Below, piece by piece: positions 16,675-24,360 of a DNA stretch of 64,000 nt; position 1 is the stretch's first letter, and each line of letters starts with the position of its first letter. The DNA comes from Senimuribacter sp049852125 (GTDB taxonomy: Bacteria > Bacillota > Clostridia > Peptostreptococcales > Anaerovoracaceae). The notes beneath the pieces are model-generated. The model saw only the letters and a list, made by a program, of their open reading frames with translations, was not told where the DNA came from and did no database searches. The position numbers and the translations under genes are program-made. The stretch covers positions 2,356,001 through 2,420,000 of the forward strand of contig NZ_CP187532.1 in the NCBI RefSeq assembly GCF_049852125.1. Reading direction: 5' to 3'.

Positions 16675-17214
16675 TTAATATGCCCACATAATGTTGACAA
16701 CTACAGCTGACATGATCAAAGAGAACAGGTCGCCCAGAAGACCTGCAAACGGCGCCTGTCTCGCGTTGGTGATTCCTACAGCCCCAAAGTATACAGCCAG
16801 TACATAAAACGTTGTCTCTGTAGAACCCATTGCCACTGACGCGATACGACCGATCTGTGACTGTGTTCCGTAATTTGTCAGCAGGTCAGCAAGCAAACCT
16901 TGCGCAGCGCCGCCAGACAGAGAACGCATGATACCCATCGGAAGCACTTCACCCGGCAATCCGATTAAAGAAGTTACAGGATCCAGAATGGATACCAGAT
17001 AATCCATAGCGCCGGATGCGCGGAACATTCCGATAGCGCACAGCATTGCAACCAGATACGGAATAATCATAACGCCGGTGGAGAAACCTTCCTTAGCGCC
17101 TTCTGTAAAGGAACTGTATACAGGAAGTTTTCTAACGAATAAAGCATATATAGTCACGCCCATAACCAATACAGGAATGGCATATAACGAAATGAAGTTT
17201 AATACAGCTGTCAA
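16675..17214 (-). CDS. spmB: Spore maturation protein B (nucleoside-recognition domain)
   Basis: 179-residue membrane protein with four to five hydrophobic segments and the Gate/nucleoside-recognition pattern (SGGAAQGLLADLLTNYG and GSTETTFYVLAVYFGAVGI). In Bacillus SpmA/SpmB affect spore core dehydration, though homologues exist in non-spore-formers, so the transport role remains unproven. The start codon directly abuts the spmA stop (16675-17214 versus 17215), implying coupling. With spmA and the following LD-carboxypeptidase it forms a three-gene unit. Confidence 0.88.
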   Translation of the reverse strand: MTAVLNFISLYAIPVLVMGVTIYALFVRKLPVYSSFTEGAKEGFSTGVMIIPYLVAMLCAIGMFRASGAMDYLVSILDPVTSLIGLPGEVLPMGIMRSLSGGAAQGLLADLLTNYGTQSQIGRIASVAMGSTETTFYVLAVYFGAVGITNARQAPFAGLLGDLFSLIMSAVVVNIMWAY

Positions 17215-17901
17215 TTAAATCGCCTCCTTTGTATCTACGGTTAATGGATCATCACCGATGTAGTCCTCGTTGATCTGAAGACGGCCGGCAGCTCTATCCT
17301 TTTCTACCAGATAATCGTAGCGGAAGATCTTCAGTTTTCCAAGAAGCTTAGTAGAAATGATGCATACGATAGCCGCTACAAGCGTTGTCAGGATAACAGG
17401 TCCTACGATTTCAGCAGCGCCGGCTGTTTCTACAGCGCTTCTCGTTGCAATGATGTTGGAAGGAATCAAGCAGATAGAACCCGTAGAAATCGCCATAACC
17501 ATGCACTGGTCATCTGTGGCGATGTTCTTTGTCTTGTTCAATGTCTGCAGTTCCTGCATTGCCTTGATACCCATAGGCGTACAAGCATTACCCAATCCCA
17601 GAATACTTGCGGCCATGTACATAACGATGGCGGAGTTTGCAGGATGATCCTTAGGCACGTTCGGGAACATCAATTTCAAGATTGGAGAAAGCAGTCTGCC
17701 CAGCTTTTCGCAAAGGCCTGCGTCATCCATAACCTTCATCAGCCCGCAGAAGAATGCCATAGAACCAATGAGTCCAATTGCCAGTTCAACAGAAGTATCT
17801 GCAAATGCAAACAGATTATCCTGTACCTCCTGGATTGTGCCGGTAGCGATTCCGGCAATTACTGCGATAGCAATCAATACTACCCAGATATAATTCATCA
17901 T
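17215..17901 (-). CDS. spmA: Spore maturation protein A (nucleoside-recognition domain)
   Basis: 228-residue membrane partner of SpmB with about six hydrophobic helices and two charged loops. Family signatures are GLIGSMAFFCGLMKVMDDAGL, the ANSAIVMYMAASILGLGNACTP region (residues ~85-110) and TGSICLIPSNIIATRS. The ATG at 17901 follows GGAGGTGA, a near-perfect anti-SD match. First gene of spmA-spmB-LD-carboxypeptidase. The cytoplasmic tail after residue ~195 is hydrophilic. Role in sporulation is known for Bacillus and inferred here. Confidence 0.88.
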   Translation of the reverse strand: MMNYIWVVLIAIAVIAGIATGTIQEVQDNLFAFADTSVELAIGLIGSMAFFCGLMKVMDDAGLCEKLGRLLSPILKLMFPNVPKDHPANSAIVMYMAASILGLGNACTPMGIKAMQELQTLNKTKNIATDDQCMVMAISTGSICLIPSNIIATRSAVETAGAAEIVGPVILTTLVAAIVCIISTKLLGKLKIFRYDYLVEKDRAAGRLQINEDYIGDDPLTVDTKEAI

Positions 17902-18068
17902 AAAAAATCACCTCCATATCCATGATCATAATTGATGAATTGAAAATAGATTACAGCACATGTTAAATGCAAATCCCGTGCCAAACAAATCCACAGTAAA
18001 AAGCAATGCACTTTTTTACAAAATTGATGCAGTTGCCGTCTATATTTATCTATAATCATCTAATATTG

Positions 18069-18081
18069 CCCCCCCCCCCCC
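18069..18081. repeat. Homopolymeric C tract (13 Cs)
   Basis: An uninterrupted run of 13 cytosines in the AT-rich 364-base gap between spmA and the next operon. It lies about 100 bases upstream of the promoter at 18184-18212. Such tracts are prone to slippage and to sequencing length error. Otherwise the gap holds only that promoter. Confidence 0.9.
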
Positions 18082-18183
18082 GTAATTGGATGAAATGTGT
18101 TTTATCTTGTTTACTCCCTATTTTTCGATCCATTTTTACCCATTTTTATCCCCGCTCAGAATACTTTGACATAAATTTTCTGG

Positions 18184-18212
18184 TTGTACCTCCGTACAAA
18201 GTGTGCTATACT
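18184..18212 (+). promoter_or_regulatory. Promoter with a dyad operator over the -35 box
   Basis: TTGTAC (18184-18189), a 17-base spacer and TATACT (18207-18212). The -35 box is the left arm of a perfect dyad TTGTAC-CTCC-GTACAA (18184-18199), so a repressor bound there would block RNA polymerase. The bound protein is unknown. Confidence 0.65.
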
Positions 18213-18265
18213 TAGTTTTAAAACTTATCGCCTAACGTCTTATCACAGGACAGGAGTGTACAAAG

Positions 18266-18868
18266 ATGAAAAAAATACCATATACTTTCAGCACGAAATC
18301 AAAACAGATTTTCTACTTCGTCATCATGTTTTATTTTCTGCTGAGACTAACCGTTATCGTTGAAATGAAGCTTTTCCAAGTAGAAGGATACATAGTTTAT
18401 CTAAGTCTGACCCTGCTGTATTACGCTGTAATCTTCGCCGCCGTCACGTTCATCTTCTTCGGCTACAAATTCTTCTCTACGATATATGATGACAATGCTG
18501 TGACTTATCAAAATCATATTTTACGCAGATCCCGCACTATCCAATTGTCTGAAATTCATTTTGCCAGACTGGACACATGGGGAATTCATTTGTTCCGCGA
18601 AGAAACGCCAAATTCCAACAGCAAGCCGGCTCTGACCATTCCTTTTTTTCGTATGGGCGTCATTCGAGCAATTCCCGTCAACGACTTTTTCGAATTGCTT
18701 ATCGCGCAGCCACAAATCAAAATCGAAAAGAAGTTTAAAGTTCTGCCAGGGTATACAAAAAAATGGCAATTTATATCCATCCTATACGCGTTTCTGGCCA
18801 TATGCATGCTGCTGGTCTGCATGACACCGTTATATACCGTCATCGTACTCTATCAAAGCTTTGCATAA
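18266..18868 (+). CDS. Small membrane protein, PH-like (unknown function)
   Basis: 200 residues: two hydrophobic helices near the N-terminus (about 12-35 and 48-75), a soluble middle of about 90 residues with alternating beta-strand character (DDNAVTYQNHILRRSRTIQLSEIHFARLD region) and a C-terminal helix (about 168-195). This two-TM plus beta-rich layout resembles bacterial PH/YcxB-like membrane proteins, but I see no decisive motif and assign no function. ATG after ACAGGAG. It forms an operon with the next gene, which has a similar layout, under the dyad-containing promoter. Confidence 0.7.
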   Translation: MKKIPYTFSTKSKQIFYFVIMFYFLLRLTVIVEMKLFQVEGYIVYLSLTLLYYAVIFAAVTFIFFGYKFFSTIYDDNAVTYQNHILRRSRTIQLSEIHFARLDTWGIHLFREETPNSNSKPALTIPFFRMGVIRAIPVNDFFELLIAQPQIKIEKKFKVLPGYTKKWQFISILYAFLAICMLLVCMTPLYTVIVLYQSFA

Positions 18869-18912
18869 TTCTTGCATAATTTAAATCGTATAAGGAGGTT
18901 TACAATAAAGTT

Positions 18913-19377
18913 ATGAACAAAAAATTTCCAATGACCAATTATCGTGGTCTGACCTACATCATCATTCTAACCTGTATCCTACTGGGAGCTACCAGTCTTT
19001 GTACAGTTTTTCTATTTTCCGGCCGCGGCATCCTGTGGTTTATTCCGGCAGTCATATGCTTTTTTCTGCTCATCATCGACATCATGGGACTGCTTACCGT
19101 AATCTCTATCGGCATTGACTTAAAAGACGATGTAGTCTGGCTTCCCGATCCTAATATGCCCAGACGTTCCATTCCCGCCTTTAATCTTGATCAGTTAGAG
19201 GATATCCATCTGGAAAATCAGAACGGAGAAATTGTTTCCATGGAATCGGATAATTATGCAGGCTGCCGAATCATCTTCTCATTAAAAGATGACGAGTCAC
19301 AACAATACTATCCAATGATTTTAAATAAAAGGCAGTACAAAAATCTCTACAACGGCTTAATGTCCGCACGCCGTTAA
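18913..19377 (+). CDS. Small membrane protein (unknown function)
   Basis: 154 residues, with two hydrophobic helices (about 12-35 and 40-65) followed by a soluble, beta-rich C-terminal half (LDQLEDIHLENQNGEIVSME, then an acidic-to-basic tail ending in KRQYKNLYNGLMSARR). It looks like a shorter relative or partner of the preceding membrane protein and is 44 bases downstream of it. The ribosome site AAGGAGG is unusually far, 14 bases from the only plausible ATG, so translation may be weak. The pair is followed by a strong terminator. Function not recognised. Confidence 0.7.
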   Translation: MNKKFPMTNYRGLTYIIILTCILLGATSLCTVFLFSGRGILWFIPAVICFFLLIIDIMGLLTVISIGIDLKDDVVWLPDPNMPRRSIPAFNLDQLEDIHLENQNGEIVSMESDNYAGCRIIFSLKDDESQQYYPMILNKRQYKNLYNGLMSARR

Positions 19378-19398
19378 CATTCTTGTTTCATTACAGCG

Positions 19399-19441
19399 AA
19401 AAACCCCGGCATTCCGCATTTTGCGGCGCGCCGGGGTTTTT
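19399..19441. terminator. Bidirectional terminator
   Basis: AAAAACCCCGGC (19399-19410) pairs with GCCGGGG followed by TTTTT (19430-19441). It serves the plus-strand membrane-protein operon and probably the convergent dipeptidase gene. Confidence 0.9.
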
Positions 19442-19495
19442 CTCATAGATTAAGAAAGAAGGTAACGATGCGGGGCTGGACCCCGTTTATCTTCA

Positions 19496-20446
19496 CTATT
19501 TTCCAAATACATCCTTCATAACACGCATTGCGTTTTGCGTGCAGATTTTGTCAATTTCATCATCAGTAAATACTGTCTGCATATGTTCCAGAATACGAAT
19601 ATACCCTTCATAGTTTTTGATCTCCCCTGCATCATCAATGCCGTCGAAATCCGATCCCAGTCCAACACTTTCAATGCCCGCTTTGGATACCATGTACTGC
19701 ATATGTTCAATTACCTGACTGATTTCTGCATATTCAGAATCATCCTTCAGGAAAAACGGCGCGAAATTAACGCCAACCATGCCGCCCTTGTTCCCCAGTG
19801 TCCGCAACTGCTGATCCGTTAAATTACGACGGTGTCCGCAAAGCGCTCTGGCACAGGAATGGCTGGCGACAAACGGCACTTTACTATGCTGGGCAACATC
19901 ATAAAATCCGCCCTCTGACATGTGCGAAACGTCAATAATCATGCCCAGTCGATTCATCATTTCAACAGCCTCAATCCCCATCGGTTTCAAACCCAGATTA
20001 TGCTCCTTCACGTTATCACTGGAAGGATAACCCAAAGAGTTTTCAAAATTCCACAGCAAAGTAATCAGTCTGACCCCCTTGTCATAGACCTCCTGAATAC
20101 GCTCTATATGATCCTCAACAAACACACCGTCTTCAATCGTCAAAACAGAAGACATCTTTCCCTCAGCCTGATTGCGCAGAATATCCTCACAGCAATATGC
20201 CGGTCTGATAACGTCTGCATTTTGCTCCATCTGCTTCAAATACAGCTGATACATCTCCTCAAACAGACTGTACGGTCCATTTTCATCTATCTCTGGACGC
20301 ATCAGATAAATAGCGAAAAATTGAGCCAATGCGTCAGCCTTTTTCATCATTTTCAAATTAAGATGTCCTTCTCTATCATAAAGGTTTTCTTCTCTGTTGT
20401 AATAATGGCTCATGATCGTATCACAATGCATGTCAATAATTTTCAT
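19496..20446 (-). CDS. Membrane-dipeptidase family protein (peptidase M19)
   Basis: 316-residue zinc dipeptidase of the renal-dipeptidase family, which hydrolyses dipeptides, some with D-residues at the C-terminus. Metal ligands: H-x-D in DMHCDTIM near the N-terminus, the bridging glutamate in TIEDGVFVED, histidines in VSHMSEGG and FVASHSCARALCGHRRN, and the aspartate in GLGSDFDGID. The frame is open to 20482, but the ATG at 20446 sits seven bases after AAGGAG and removes a Cys-rich non-conserved tail, so I use it. No signal peptide; cytoplasmic. Divergent from the aldo/keto reductase gene. Confidence 0.92.
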   Translation of the reverse strand: MKIIDMHCDTIMSHYYNREENLYDREGHLNLKMMKKADALAQFFAIYLMRPEIDENGPYSLFEEMYQLYLKQMEQNADVIRPAYCCEDILRNQAEGKMSSVLTIEDGVFVEDHIERIQEVYDKGVRLITLLWNFENSLGYPSSDNVKEHNLGLKPMGIEAVEMMNRLGMIIDVSHMSEGGFYDVAQHSKVPFVASHSCARALCGHRRNLTDQQLRTLGNKGGMVGVNFAPFFLKDDSEYAEISQVIEHMQYMVSKAGIESVGLGSDFDGIDDAGEIKNYEGYIRILEHMQTVFTDDEIDKICTQNAMRVMKDVFGK

Positions 20447-20542
20447 GTTCTTACTCCTTCCGCAGTTTCTTTTACAATACAACTATGCAAATTTCGTGCC
20501 ACGCTATACAGTTTCCGTCCACAAAATTCTCCTGTGAGATCC

Positions 20543-20572
20543 TTGCCACCGCCCTTCCCCGCATGCTATACT
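20543..20572 (+). promoter_or_regulatory. Promoter of the aldo/keto reductase gene
   Basis: TTGCCA (20543-20548), an 18-base spacer and TATACT (20567-20572), 30 bases before the ATG. Confidence 0.5.
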
Positions 20573-20601
20573 ATACTTATCAAAATCATCAGGAGGAATC
20601 A

Positions 20602-21741
20602 ATGGAATACACAACATTTCAGGAAATGAAAATATCCCGACTCGGATTCGGTACTATGCGTCTGCCTATGGACAGCGCGGGAAACATCGACTATGCCGCC
20701 GGTCAGGAAATGATCGACTACGCTTTGGCAAACGGAATCAATTATATCGATACTGCGTACAAATACCACGACGGCGAATCAGAAAACTTTGTCGGCGCGG
20801 CGATCGAAAAACATCCCCGTCACACCTTCTATCTGGCTGATAAACTGCCTACCTGGCTGTGCAGCTCCGCCGAAGATGTATCAGCAATTCTTACAGAACA
20901 GCTAAAAAAATGCCGTACCGATTATTTCGATTTCTATCTGCTGCACAATATAGACGAGGACAGCTATCCTGACATCGAAAAACTGCACATGTTCGATTTG
21001 CTTCAAAAAGAAATCAAAGCGGGCCGTATTCGTCATCTTGGCGCGTCCTTCCATTGCCAACCGGATCTTCTGCGCCAAATTCTCACGGACCATGGAGACG
21101 ATTTGGAATTTATTCAGCTGCAGCTGAATTACTTTGACTGGGAATATCAAGATGCAAAGGTTCTTCACGATATCGCCGTAGAGTTTAACAAGCCGATTAT
21201 CGTCATGGAACCAATCCGCGGCGGTATGCTCGCCAAGCCTATGAGTAAAGATGCCTGCGATATTTTGGACTCTGCTGGAACCGGTGCAAGCTATCCGTCC
21301 TATGCTCTGCGTTTTGTCGATCAGCTGCATAACGTGTGCTGCACCTTGTCAGGTATGTCCACGCTGTCGCAGATGAAAGAAAACATCGAAATATTCAATG
21401 GTCCTTCTCTCTCTGACGCGGAAAATGCCGCTATCAATCAGGCAGTCAAAGCGCTCCGCGCCGATATTCTGATTCCTTGCACCGGCTGCAACTATTGTTC
21501 TGAATGTCCTTCCGGTATCAAAATCCCAAAGATTTTCAATCTATACAACGAGGCCGCCGTCAAAGGATTCCATTGGATTTGGGGTTCTCTGTCCGATCTG
21601 TACGAAAAAGCAGGTCCTAACGCTCAGGATTGTATCAGCTGCGGTAACTGCGAATCCCACTGTCCGCAAAAAATCAACGTCATTGAAAAGCTAAAAGAAA
21701 TAGACGCTAAATACAAAAAGTTAAAGGAACTAGGCGAATAA
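20602..21741 (+). CDS. Aldo/keto reductase with C-terminal [4Fe-4S] domain
   Basis: 379-residue oxidoreductase. The barrel starts LGFGTMRLP and shows the catalytic tetrad region: D and Y in YIDTAYKYHDGE, K in LADKLP and H in YLLHNI. After about residue 300 comes a two-cluster ferredoxin-like tail with CTGCNYCSECPSG and CISCGNCESHCPQ. Such tailed reductases are common in anaerobes, and their electron donors are probably ferredoxin or flavodoxin as well as NAD(P)H. The true start is the ATG at 20602 after AGGAGG; an upstream in-frame ATG at 20485 lies in the promoter region. Monocistronic, ending in a terminator shared with feoB. The carbonyl substrate is unknown. Confidence 0.9.
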   Translation: MEYTTFQEMKISRLGFGTMRLPMDSAGNIDYAAGQEMIDYALANGINYIDTAYKYHDGESENFVGAAIEKHPRHTFYLADKLPTWLCSSAEDVSAILTEQLKKCRTDYFDFYLLHNIDEDSYPDIEKLHMFDLLQKEIKAGRIRHLGASFHCQPDLLRQILTDHGDDLEFIQLQLNYFDWEYQDAKVLHDIAVEFNKPIIVMEPIRGGMLAKPMSKDACDILDSAGTGASYPSYALRFVDQLHNVCCTLSGMSTLSQMKENIEIFNGPSLSDAENAAINQAVKALRADILIPCTGCNYCSECPSGIKIPKIFNLYNEAAVKGFHWIWGSLSDLYEKAGPNAQDCISCGNCESHCPQKINVIEKLKEIDAKYKKLKELGE

Positions 21742-21774
21742 TCTGCCAGTTCGAAACATAAACCCCGAACTAAA

Positions 21775-21822
21775 AAACAGAGACAACTCCGATCATATCA
21801 AAATCCGGAACGGTCTCTGTTT
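21775..21822. terminator. Shared terminator between aldo/keto reductase and feoB
   Basis: AAACAGAGAC (21775-21784) pairs with GTCTCTGTTT (21813-21822); T-rich tails on both strands. It separates convergent genes. Confidence 0.8.
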
Positions 21823-21834
21823 TACTTTCGTCTG

Positions 21835-24201
21835 TTAAAATCCCAGCAGGACGCCTGCTCCATGTACCACAAAGGCCACTATCCAGGCAATCACACACTG
21901 CAGCAATACTACAACCAGCGCCCATTTACCGCCCAACTCTCTCTTTACCGCGGAAACAGCCGCTACGCAAGGCGTATACAACAGCGTAAAGACCAGAAAT
22001 ACTACAGCTGTAAACGGCGTAAACATGGCCTGCAGCAGTGATGTGTCTCCGCCCAGAAGTACGGTCATTGTGCTGACTACACTTTCTTTTGCTGTGAATC
22101 CGGTAATCAGCGCCGTAGAAACACGCCAGTCTCCAAATCCCAGAGGCGCAAATACCGGCGCGATAAATCCTCCCAGCAACGCCAAAATACTGTCATGAGA
22201 ATCACTGACAACATTCAAATGGGTGCTGAAGGTCTGTAAAAACCAGATGATAATCGTGGCCACGAATATCACCGTAAATGCTCTGGTAATAAAATCCTTC
22301 GCTTTATCCCAGATCAGCCGGCCAACACTTTTCAGGCCCGGAAACCTGTAGTTGGGCAATTCCATAACGAAGGGAACTGGCTCTCCCTTAAATTTTGTTC
22401 TGTCTAAAAGTATCGCAAAAAGTATGGCTGTGATAATACCTGTAAAGTATAATGCAATTATCACAATCGCTCCATGGCCAGGGAAAAAGGCAGCCGTCAG
22501 CAATCCATAAACCGGCAGCTTCGCAGAACAGCTCATAAACGGCGTAAGAAGAATCGTCATCTTTCTATCTCTCTCCGAGGGCAGCGTTCTGGTCGCCATG
22601 ATAGCAGGAACCGTACAGCCAAAGCCAATGATCATCGGCACGAAGCTTCTTCCTGAAAGACCCAGCTTTCGCAGCAGCTTATCCATAACAAAAGCCACTC
22701 GGGCCATATAACCGCTGTCCTCCAAAAACGAAAGAAAGAAAAACAGTGTGACAATCGTCGGTAAAAAGCTGAGAACGCTTCCTACGCCGGCAAAAACGCC
22801 GTCGATGATCAAAGAATGAATCACATCGTTGACCTGCGCCGCAGAAAGTCCCTTGTCGCAAAGCACAGTAAGCCAGTCGATACCCTTCTCCATCAGATCT
22901 GACAGCCATGGTCCAATAAGACCGAAAGTCAGCCAGAAAATCAAAGCCATGATGCCCGCAAAACTGGGAATCGCTGTAAATTTTCCAGTCAAAAGCTTAT
23001 CCATAGCCTGACTTCGCAAATGCTCTCTGCTTTCTCCAGGTCGAACAACCGTAGCGCTGCACACTCTGTCAATAAAAGTGAACCGCATGTTTGCCAGAGC
23101 AGCGTTACGATCCATACCGCTTTCTCTTTCCATTTGTACGATAATGTGTTCTAAAAGCTCCTTCTCATTTTGATCCAGCTTCAGCTTCTCCAAAATCAGC
23201 TGATCTCCCTCTATCAGCTTACTCGCCGCAAATCTGACAGGAATATCCGCCGCCTTCGCATGATCCTCTATCATATGCATAATGGAATGGATCGCTCTGT
23301 GTAAAGCGCCGCCATCGCTTCCTTCTGCGTCACAAAAATCCATCCGCCCAGGACATTCCTGGTATTTAGCTACGTGCACCGCGTGATCTACTAGTTCTTC
23401 AATTCCTTCGTTTCGCGAAGCGGAAATCGGAATAACTGGAATTCCCAAAGTCGCCTCTAATTCATTGATATGTATGGTTCCACCGTTGTCTCTGACTTCA
23501 TCCATCATATTCAACGCCAGAACCATGGGAATATTCAGGTCAATCAATTGCAATGTCAGATACAGATTTCTCTCTATATTCGTAGCGTCAACAATGTTAA
23601 TAATGCCCTTTGGTTTATTTTCCAGAAAAAACTCTCTGGTTACAATTTCCTCGTTGGTATATGGCGACATAGAGTAGATCCCCGGTAAATCTGTCACCAG
23701 CGTGTCTTTAAACCGTCGGATCTGCCCATCCTTCCGATCTACTGTAACCCCGGGAAAGTTTCCGACATGTTGATTAGAACCAGTCAGCTGATTGAACAAT
23801 GTGGTTTTCCCACAATTCTGATTGCCTGCTAATCCAAAGGTCAGCAGCGTTCCTTCCGGCAACTCGCCGCCTTTACTTTCTACATGATACTTACCCATTT
23901 CACCAAGACCCGGGTGCTCCGCATGCGGACACTGAAGTAATTCAGATATTTCTTCTGCCGCGGACGAATTATCCTCCGTCACTTTAACAACCTGAATTTT
24001 CTCAGCGTCGGCCAGACGCAAGGTCAACTCATAACCCCAAACTCTATATTCAATCGGGTCGCCCATAGGCGCCGCCTTCATAAATGTAATACTTTTTCCC
24101 GGAATCAATCCCATATCAAGAAAGTGCTGGCGCAAGGAGCCGCTTCCGCCGATAGAGATAATTCGGGCGCTTTCACCCTTTTTTAGTTCTGACAGTGTCA
24201 T
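21835..24201 (-). CDS. feoB: Ferrous iron transporter, FeoA-FeoB fusion
   Basis: Takes up Fe(II) across the cytoplasmic membrane using a G-protein module. About 788 residues from the ATG at 24201. The first ~75 residues are a FeoA SH3-like domain (MTLSELKKGESARI to EKIQVVKV). Then the GTPase domain: G1 GNQNCGKTT, switch I with GNFPGVTVDRK, G3 DLPGIYSM, G4 NMMDE and G5 SASRNEG. A long transmembrane part with two Gate domains follows (GCTVPAIMATRT, TPFMSCSAKLPVYGLL). Normally FeoA is a separate gene; here it is fused. The frame extends upstream to 24336, but that region is the promoter and operator. The second of two ATGs (24201) fits the AGGAGG site. Confidence 0.95.
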   Translation of the reverse strand: MTLSELKKGESARIISIGGSGSLRQHFLDMGLIPGKSITFMKAAPMGDPIEYRVWGYELTLRLADAEKIQVVKVTEDNSSAAEEISELLQCPHAEHPGLGEMGKYHVESKGGELPEGTLLTFGLAGNQNCGKTTLFNQLTGSNQHVGNFPGVTVDRKDGQIRRFKDTLVTDLPGIYSMSPYTNEEIVTREFFLENKPKGIINIVDATNIERNLYLTLQLIDLNIPMVLALNMMDEVRDNGGTIHINELEATLGIPVIPISASRNEGIEELVDHAVHVAKYQECPGRMDFCDAEGSDGGALHRAIHSIMHMIEDHAKAADIPVRFAASKLIEGDQLILEKLKLDQNEKELLEHIIVQMERESGMDRNAALANMRFTFIDRVCSATVVRPGESREHLRSQAMDKLLTGKFTAIPSFAGIMALIFWLTFGLIGPWLSDLMEKGIDWLTVLCDKGLSAAQVNDVIHSLIIDGVFAGVGSVLSFLPTIVTLFFFLSFLEDSGYMARVAFVMDKLLRKLGLSGRSFVPMIIGFGCTVPAIMATRTLPSERDRKMTILLTPFMSCSAKLPVYGLLTAAFFPGHGAIVIIALYFTGIITAILFAILLDRTKFKGEPVPFVMELPNYRFPGLKSVGRLIWDKAKDFITRAFTVIFVATIIIWFLQTFSTHLNVVSDSHDSILALLGGFIAPVFAPLGFGDWRVSTALITGFTAKESVVSTMTVLLGGDTSLLQAMFTPFTAVVFLVFTLLYTPCVAAVSAVKRELGGKWALVVVLLQCVIAWIVAFVVHGAGVLLGF

Positions 24202-24234
24202 CGTCATTCCTCCTAAGACTACTTCTTCCTGTCT

Positions 24235-24272
24235 ATTGTACCAAGCTTGTACGTTAGTGTCAACTAACGTAC
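24235..24272 (-). promoter_or_regulatory. feoB promoter with a 24-bp palindromic operator
   Basis: Minus strand TTGACA (24258-24263), a 17-base spacer and TACAAT (24235-24240). A perfect inverted repeat, GTACGTTAGT-GTCA-ACTAACGTAC (24249-24272), covers the -35 box. The GTTAGT...ACTAAC core resembles DtxR/IdeR-type iron-repressor sites, which would fit an iron-uptake gene; the repressor identity is inferred. Confidence 0.7.
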
Positions 24273-24292
24273 TTGTCTTTCCTTCATGCCAT

Positions 24293-24333
24293 GAAAAAAA
24301 ATCCCTCCCGGATGCCGTGCACCCGGACAGGGA
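24293..24333 (-). terminator. Terminator of the SUFU-domain gene
   Basis: TCCCTCCCGG (24302-24311) pairs with CCGGACAGGGA (24323-24333); the minus strand continues with eight Ts. It lies within the region just upstream of feoB, separating the two genes. Confidence 0.8.
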
Positions 24334-24360
24334 CAAAAAGTTTCGACAGACGCTCTTTGC

